64,000 nucleotides of DNA from an uncultured Eubacteriales bacterium (lineage in GTDB: Bacteria; Bacillota; Clostridia; Peptostreptococcales; Anaerovoracaceae): NCBI GenBank assembly GCA_900315895.1, contig ONAY01000013.1:1-64000 (forward strand), given 5' to 3'. The notes beneath the pieces are model-generated. The model saw only the letters and a list, made by a program, of their open reading frames with translations. It did no database searches and was not told the DNA's origin. The translations under genes and the position numbers were made by a program. Each line of letters starts with the position of its first letter. Within the stretch, counting starts at the first letter, position 1. Shown here one piece after another: positions 61,123-64,000 of this stretch.

Positions 61123-61872
61123 ATGTATACTTTATCATTAAATCCTCTTCTCATGGTTATTGCAGTAGTTCCTGCTCTGTATCTCATGCTTCAGGTCTAC
61201 AAAGCCGATAGGATCGAAAAAGAACCCTGGGGTGTTCTGATCGGACTTGTACTGTGGGGCATTTTGAGCACGGCCATAGCTGTGGCGCTGGAAACTGCCG
61301 GTACGTATGTAATTGCGCCTCTTGGGGAGGGGAGTCTGGCATACAATCTGGTCCTGTACTTCATCATAGTAGGACTTTCTGAAGAATTCTCGAAATATAT
61401 AATCCTTAAGTGGAGGACCTGGAGGTCGTCCAACTTCAACTGCACCTTCGACGGTGTCATCTACTCAGTGTTCATAAGCCTTGGGTTCGCTCTGTGGGAA
61501 AACATCCAGTATGTGGCCATCTATGGCTTCGAAACGGGTATAGTGAGAGCGTTCACCGCCATTCCGGGGCACGCCAGCTTCGCAGTGTTCATGGGAGTCT
61601 GGTATGGAATGGCCAAAAGGTACGATTTCATGGGAGAGCCGGGCAAATCCAAGCGCTGCAGAAGGCTTGCCCTGATCATACCTACCATAATGCACGGCGT
61701 TTACGATTTCACTGCCACATACACAGGGCTGAGTCTGGTATTCCTTGCATTCATAGCTTTAATGTTCTTCCTGGCTATCAGAGACGTGAAGATGATGTCA
61801 AAGCATGACAAATACATAGGGACTCCTCTCGAGGAGAGCGAAATGGATAATAATTTATTTAATGATCTATAA
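61123..61872 (+). CDS. PrsW-family intramembrane protease
   Basis: 249-residue polytopic membrane protein. The glutamic-protease motifs are clear: G-L-S-E-E-F-S-K-Y (about 87-95), [15 protein letters not shown] (about 109-123), and H-A-S-F-A-V-F (about 148-154), with a final H-G-V-Y-D-F. Such proteases start cleavage of anti-sigma factors such as RsiW. The ATG at 61123 has AAAGG upstream; a start at 61099 is less likely. The pyrB gene begins 11 nt after its stop. Confidence 0.88.
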   Translation: MYTLSLNPLLMVIAVVPALYLMLQVYKADRIEKEPWGVLIGLVLWGILSTAIAVALETAGTYVIAPLGEGSLAYNLVLYFIIVGLSEEFSKYIILKWRTWRSSNFNCTFDGVIYSVFISLGFALWENIQYVAIYGFETGIVRAFTAIPGHASFAVFMGVWYGMAKRYDFMGEPGKSKRCRRLALIIPTIMHGVYDFTATYTGLSLVFLAFIALMFFLAIRDVKMMSKHDKYIGTPLEESEMDNNLFNDL

Positions 61873-61883
61873 GGAGGAAAACA

Positions 61884-62819
61884 ATGCTCAAAGACCGGAA
61901 CCTTATTGCTCCCACGGATTTCTCTGTGGATGAGATCGAAGAGCTCATGCAGCTGGCGGACAGGATAGTGGAGGACCCTGACCGTTTCAACGAGGCAGCG
62001 CGCCACAAAGTGATGGCTACGCTGTTTTACGAGCCCTCCACCAGAACGCAGTTCTCTTTCCAGACTGCCATGAACAGACTGGGTGGATCGGTCATAGGGT
62101 TTTCGGATCCCTCAACATCCTCAACTGCCAAAGGTGAGACCGTAGCTGATACTGCCAGAACAGTATCACAGTTCGTAGACATCATCGTGGTCCGTCATCC
62201 CAAGGAAGGAACAGCTTACCACATCGCAAACAACACAGACTGCCCTGTTATCAACGCAGGAGACGGCGGACATCAGCACCCCACACAGACCATGACGGAC
62301 CTTCTTACCATCCGTCACTACAAGAAGCGCTTCGACCACCTCAAGATCGGAGTATGCGGAGACCTGATGTTCGGACGTACCATCCACTCTCTGGTAAACA
62401 CCATGTCCAGATACGAAGGAGTGGAGTTCGTATTCATCTCTCCCAAAGAACTGAGAATGCCTGAATACATCAAGGAGACATGCAGAGACAGAAACGTCCC
62501 CTTCACGGAAACAGAGGATCTGGAGTCATCCATCCCCGGTCTTGATATTCTCTACATGTCCAGAGTTCAGAGAGAACGTTTCATCAACGAGGAAGAATAT
62601 CTCAGACTGAAGGACTTCTTTATCCTCACCAGAGACAAGCTGGACAAGGCAAAAGATGACATGATCGTAATGCATCCGCTTCCGAGAGTAAACGAGATCT
62701 CCACCGACGTGGATGAAGATCCGAGGGCAGTGTATTTCAATCAGGTCAAGTTCGGAATGTATGTCAGAATGGCCCTGATCATGAAGCTTCTGGGTCTTGA
62801 CGAAGGTCTGGCAAAATAA
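61884..62819 (+). CDS. pyrB: Aspartate carbamoyltransferase catalytic subunit
   Basis: Joins carbamoyl phosphate with aspartate in pyrimidine synthesis. 311 residues as usual. The carbamoyl phosphate loop S-T-R-T-Q-F-S-F (about 52-59), the S-S-T-A-K-G-E (about 77-83), D-G-G-H-Q-H-P-T-Q (about 128-136) and H-P-L-P-R-V-N-E-I (about 264-272) are intact. AAGGAGG precedes the ATG. It is the first gene of pyrB-pyrI-pyrC, and no pyrR-type attenuator was seen upstream, since prsW abuts it. Confidence 0.95.
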   Translation: MLKDRNLIAPTDFSVDEIEELMQLADRIVEDPDRFNEAARHKVMATLFYEPSTRTQFSFQTAMNRLGGSVIGFSDPSTSSTAKGETVADTARTVSQFVDIIVVRHPKEGTAYHIANNTDCPVINAGDGGHQHPTQTMTDLLTIRHYKKRFDHLKIGVCGDLMFGRTIHSLVNTMSRYEGVEFVFISPKELRMPEYIKETCRDRNVPFTETEDLESSIPGLDILYMSRVQRERFINEEEYLRLKDFFILTRDKLDKAKDDMIVMHPLPRVNEISTDVDEDPRAVYFNQVKFGMYVRMALIMKLLGLDEGLAK

Positions 62820-62832
62820 GGGAGGAACAGCG

Positions 62833-63255
62833 ATGATCAACGTATCCAAGATAAAAGAAGGAATAGTAATAGACCACATCAAAGCCGGCCAGGGATACAA
62901 GATATTCCAACAGCTGGGCCTTGATAAGATAAACGATGTAGTAGTTCTCATGAGAAACGTACCCAGTGAAAAGATGGGTGTCAAGGACCTGATCAAGATC
63001 GAGACTCCTCTCGAGATCAACTTCGACATACTGGGCCTCATCGACCCGGACGTTTCCGTAAACTACATCAAGGACGGAAAGCTTTTCAAGAAGGTCAAGC
63101 TCACTCTGCCCAAGTCCGTTGTAGGCATCTTGAAGTGCCCCAACCCCAGATGCATCACAAACACAGAGAAGATCGCAAACGTCAGGTTCGATCTGGTGGA
63201 TAAGAAGAACAAACTTTATGCCTGCGAGTACTGCGAGGCTCGCACCAAACTTTAA
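62833..63255 (+). CDS. pyrI: Aspartate carbamoyltransferase regulatory subunit
   Basis: 140-residue allosteric subunit. An N-terminal nucleotide-binding domain (about 1-95; K-E-G-I-V-I-D-H-I near the start) and a C-terminal zinc domain with C-x4-C and C-x2-C (C-P-N-P-R-C, C-E-Y-C, about 105-135) are as expected. The ATG at 62833 has GGAGGAA upstream; a longer start at 62797 overlaps pyrB. The presence of pyrI implies feedback control by nucleotides. Confidence 0.93.
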   Translation: MINVSKIKEGIVIDHIKAGQGYKIFQQLGLDKINDVVVLMRNVPSEKMGVKDLIKIETPLEINFDILGLIDPDVSVNYIKDGKLFKKVKLTLPKSVVGILKCPNPRCITNTEKIANVRFDLVDKKNKLYACEYCEARTKL

Positions 63256-63259
63256 TAAC

Positions 63260-64000
63260 ATGCTTAAGAGATTTATAAATGCCTCCTTCGCTGATGCGGA
63301 GGGGGCATACGCAAAAAATGAAAGAACTCTGGTCTACGGAACAGAGGGCGAAGGGATACTGTTCTTCGGGAGACCCGACGAGCTGCCATCGGAACTATCC
63401 ATGGCTGAGACAGAGGATCTTAACGGGCTCACCGTGATGCCTGCTCTGGTGGACACCCACGTGCACCTGAGGGATCCGGGACAGACCCAGAAGGAATCCA
63501 TGGAGACAGGTATGCGCGCAGCCCTGAAAGGCGGCACTGCCACAGTCTGCGCCATGGCAAACACCTCGCCGGTGCTGGAGACTCCTGATCTCATCCAAGG
63601 GAATTTGGATAAGGCTGATAGCCTGAAACTCTGCACTCTGGTGCAGGCCGCAGCGGCGGGCATTGGATTGAACGACGAAGTACCTACGGACTGGGAAGCC
63701 CTTTCCAAGGTAACCAACGTGATATCCAATGACGGCAAGACCATCTTCAGTGACTGGTTCATGGAGAAGCTTCTTAAAGCTTCCGCAAAATACGGATTTG
63801 TCATCAGTACTCATTGCCAGCCTGAGAGAGCCACTGTAAGGAGAGATATAGAACTTCTGAAGGAAACGGGAGGCAATCTTCACACGGGGCACATCAGCCG
63901 CAAGGGTACTCTGGACATGATCGCAGAAGCTAAGGGAAGGGGACTTCCAATAACCTGCGAGGTCACTCCTCACCACATCTTTGCGTCAGGCCTGGATTAC
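63260..64000 (+). CDS. pyrC: Dihydroorotase, 3' end outside the window
   Basis: Cyclises carbamoyl-aspartate to dihydroorotate. The frame from ATG 63260 runs to the window end without a stop (247 codons). The metal site D-T-H-V-H-L-R-D-P-G (about 65-74) and M-A-N-T-S-P (about 101-106) are typical, with further metal His in S-T-H-C-Q-P-E and G-H-I-S-R. The start lies 4 nt after the pyrI stop, so the three pyrimidine genes are one operon. Confidence 0.92.
   Translation, partial: MLKRFINASFADAEGAYAKNERTLVYGTEGEGILFFGRPDELPSELSMAETEDLNGLTVMPALVDTHVHLRDPGQTQKESMETGMRAALKGGTATVCAMANTSPVLETPDLIQGNLDKADSLKLCTLVQAAAAGIGLNDEVPTDWEALSKVTNVISNDGKTIFSDWFMEKLLKASAKYGFVISTHCQPERATVRRDIELLKETGGNLHTGHISRKGTLDMIAEAKGRGLPITCEVTPHHIFASGLDY

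Noticed and set aside
1..64000. CRISPR arrays, tRNA, rRNA and insertion-sequence transposases
   Set aside because: Looked for repeated spacers, cloverleaf patterns and transposase motifs; none seen.

Overview
The window reads as chromosome of an anaerobic, low-to-mid GC Gram-positive bacterium of the class Clostridia (Bacillota). The support is strong Shine-Dalgarno sites, single-protein DnaE of the Bacillota type, XpaC/TelA, cell-wall-binding type 2 repeats, several flavodoxin-like reductases, ferredoxins and pyrBI followed by pyrC. A narrower placement is not justified from sequence alone. Two very different parts are joined at about 19.2-19.5 kb.

Part 1 (1-19.4 kb) is visibly A+T-rich and looks like an integrated accessory island. 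It opens with a mobilisation remnant: an edge-truncated ORF, a 44-residue small protein and a MobV relaxase lacking the N-terminal catalytic region. Next is a cassette of two radical SAM/SPASM enzymes plus an EamA exporter (2.1-5.1 kb). It lies between two copies of a roughly 120-bp promoter/leader module that carries an ECF-type motif pair, TGTCACA-N16-GGTTGG. The first copy keeps only a 14-codon stub of a signal peptide, while the second drives an intact secreted beta-rich protein. After it come another secreted protein, an unknown cytoplasmic protein, an ECF sigma factor with its membrane anti-sigma factor, a frameshifted exported protein and a small membrane protein. From 10 to 19.2 kb the content changes to a conflict/defence-like set: a class II Fic protein, a TrlF-like PHP-ATPase with a 98-residue partner, an AlbA/Schlafen-type ATPase-domain protein, a membrane-anchored unknown, a TIR-like protein, and a two-gene unit of an unknown 275-residue protein plus a ClpB-like AAA+ ATPase.

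Part 2 (19.5-64 kb) is richer in G+C and largely core-like. It holds a ferredoxin/AhpD-like pair divergent from a Crp/Fnr regulator with a palindromic operator between them; a CWB2 surface protein; a LysR regulator divergent from a hydrolase and three flavodoxin-fold reductases; mmuM convergent with kup; and a long + strand run containing a MalY-like lyase, a PTS IIC, an orphan Card1-like CARF nuclease, TcdA, an orphan metal-ABC permease, a PAP2 protein, an acyl-CoA synthetase broken by an internal deletion, XpaC-TelA and an MFS transporter. HU and a short KdpD/KdpE-like two-component pair follow. They lead into aroB and an unusual four-domain AroC-chorismate mutase-AroE-AroK fusion, then dnaE-pfkA, a radical SAM protein, an acyltransferase with an inserted zinc ribbon, ung, a lipid-kinase-like protein, PrsW, and pyrB-pyrI-pyrC (cut by the window end).

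No rRNA, tRNA, CRISPR array or intact transposase/integrase was seen. The strongest leads for new biology are the ECF-linked radical SAM cassette, the unknown protein/AAA+ pair at 17.2-19.2 kb, the AroC-AroQ-AroE-AroK fusion, the CRISPR-free CARF nuclease, and three genes (sensor kinase, dnaE, ung) whose -10 boxes sit exactly 6 nt before the ATG, suggesting leaderless transcripts.
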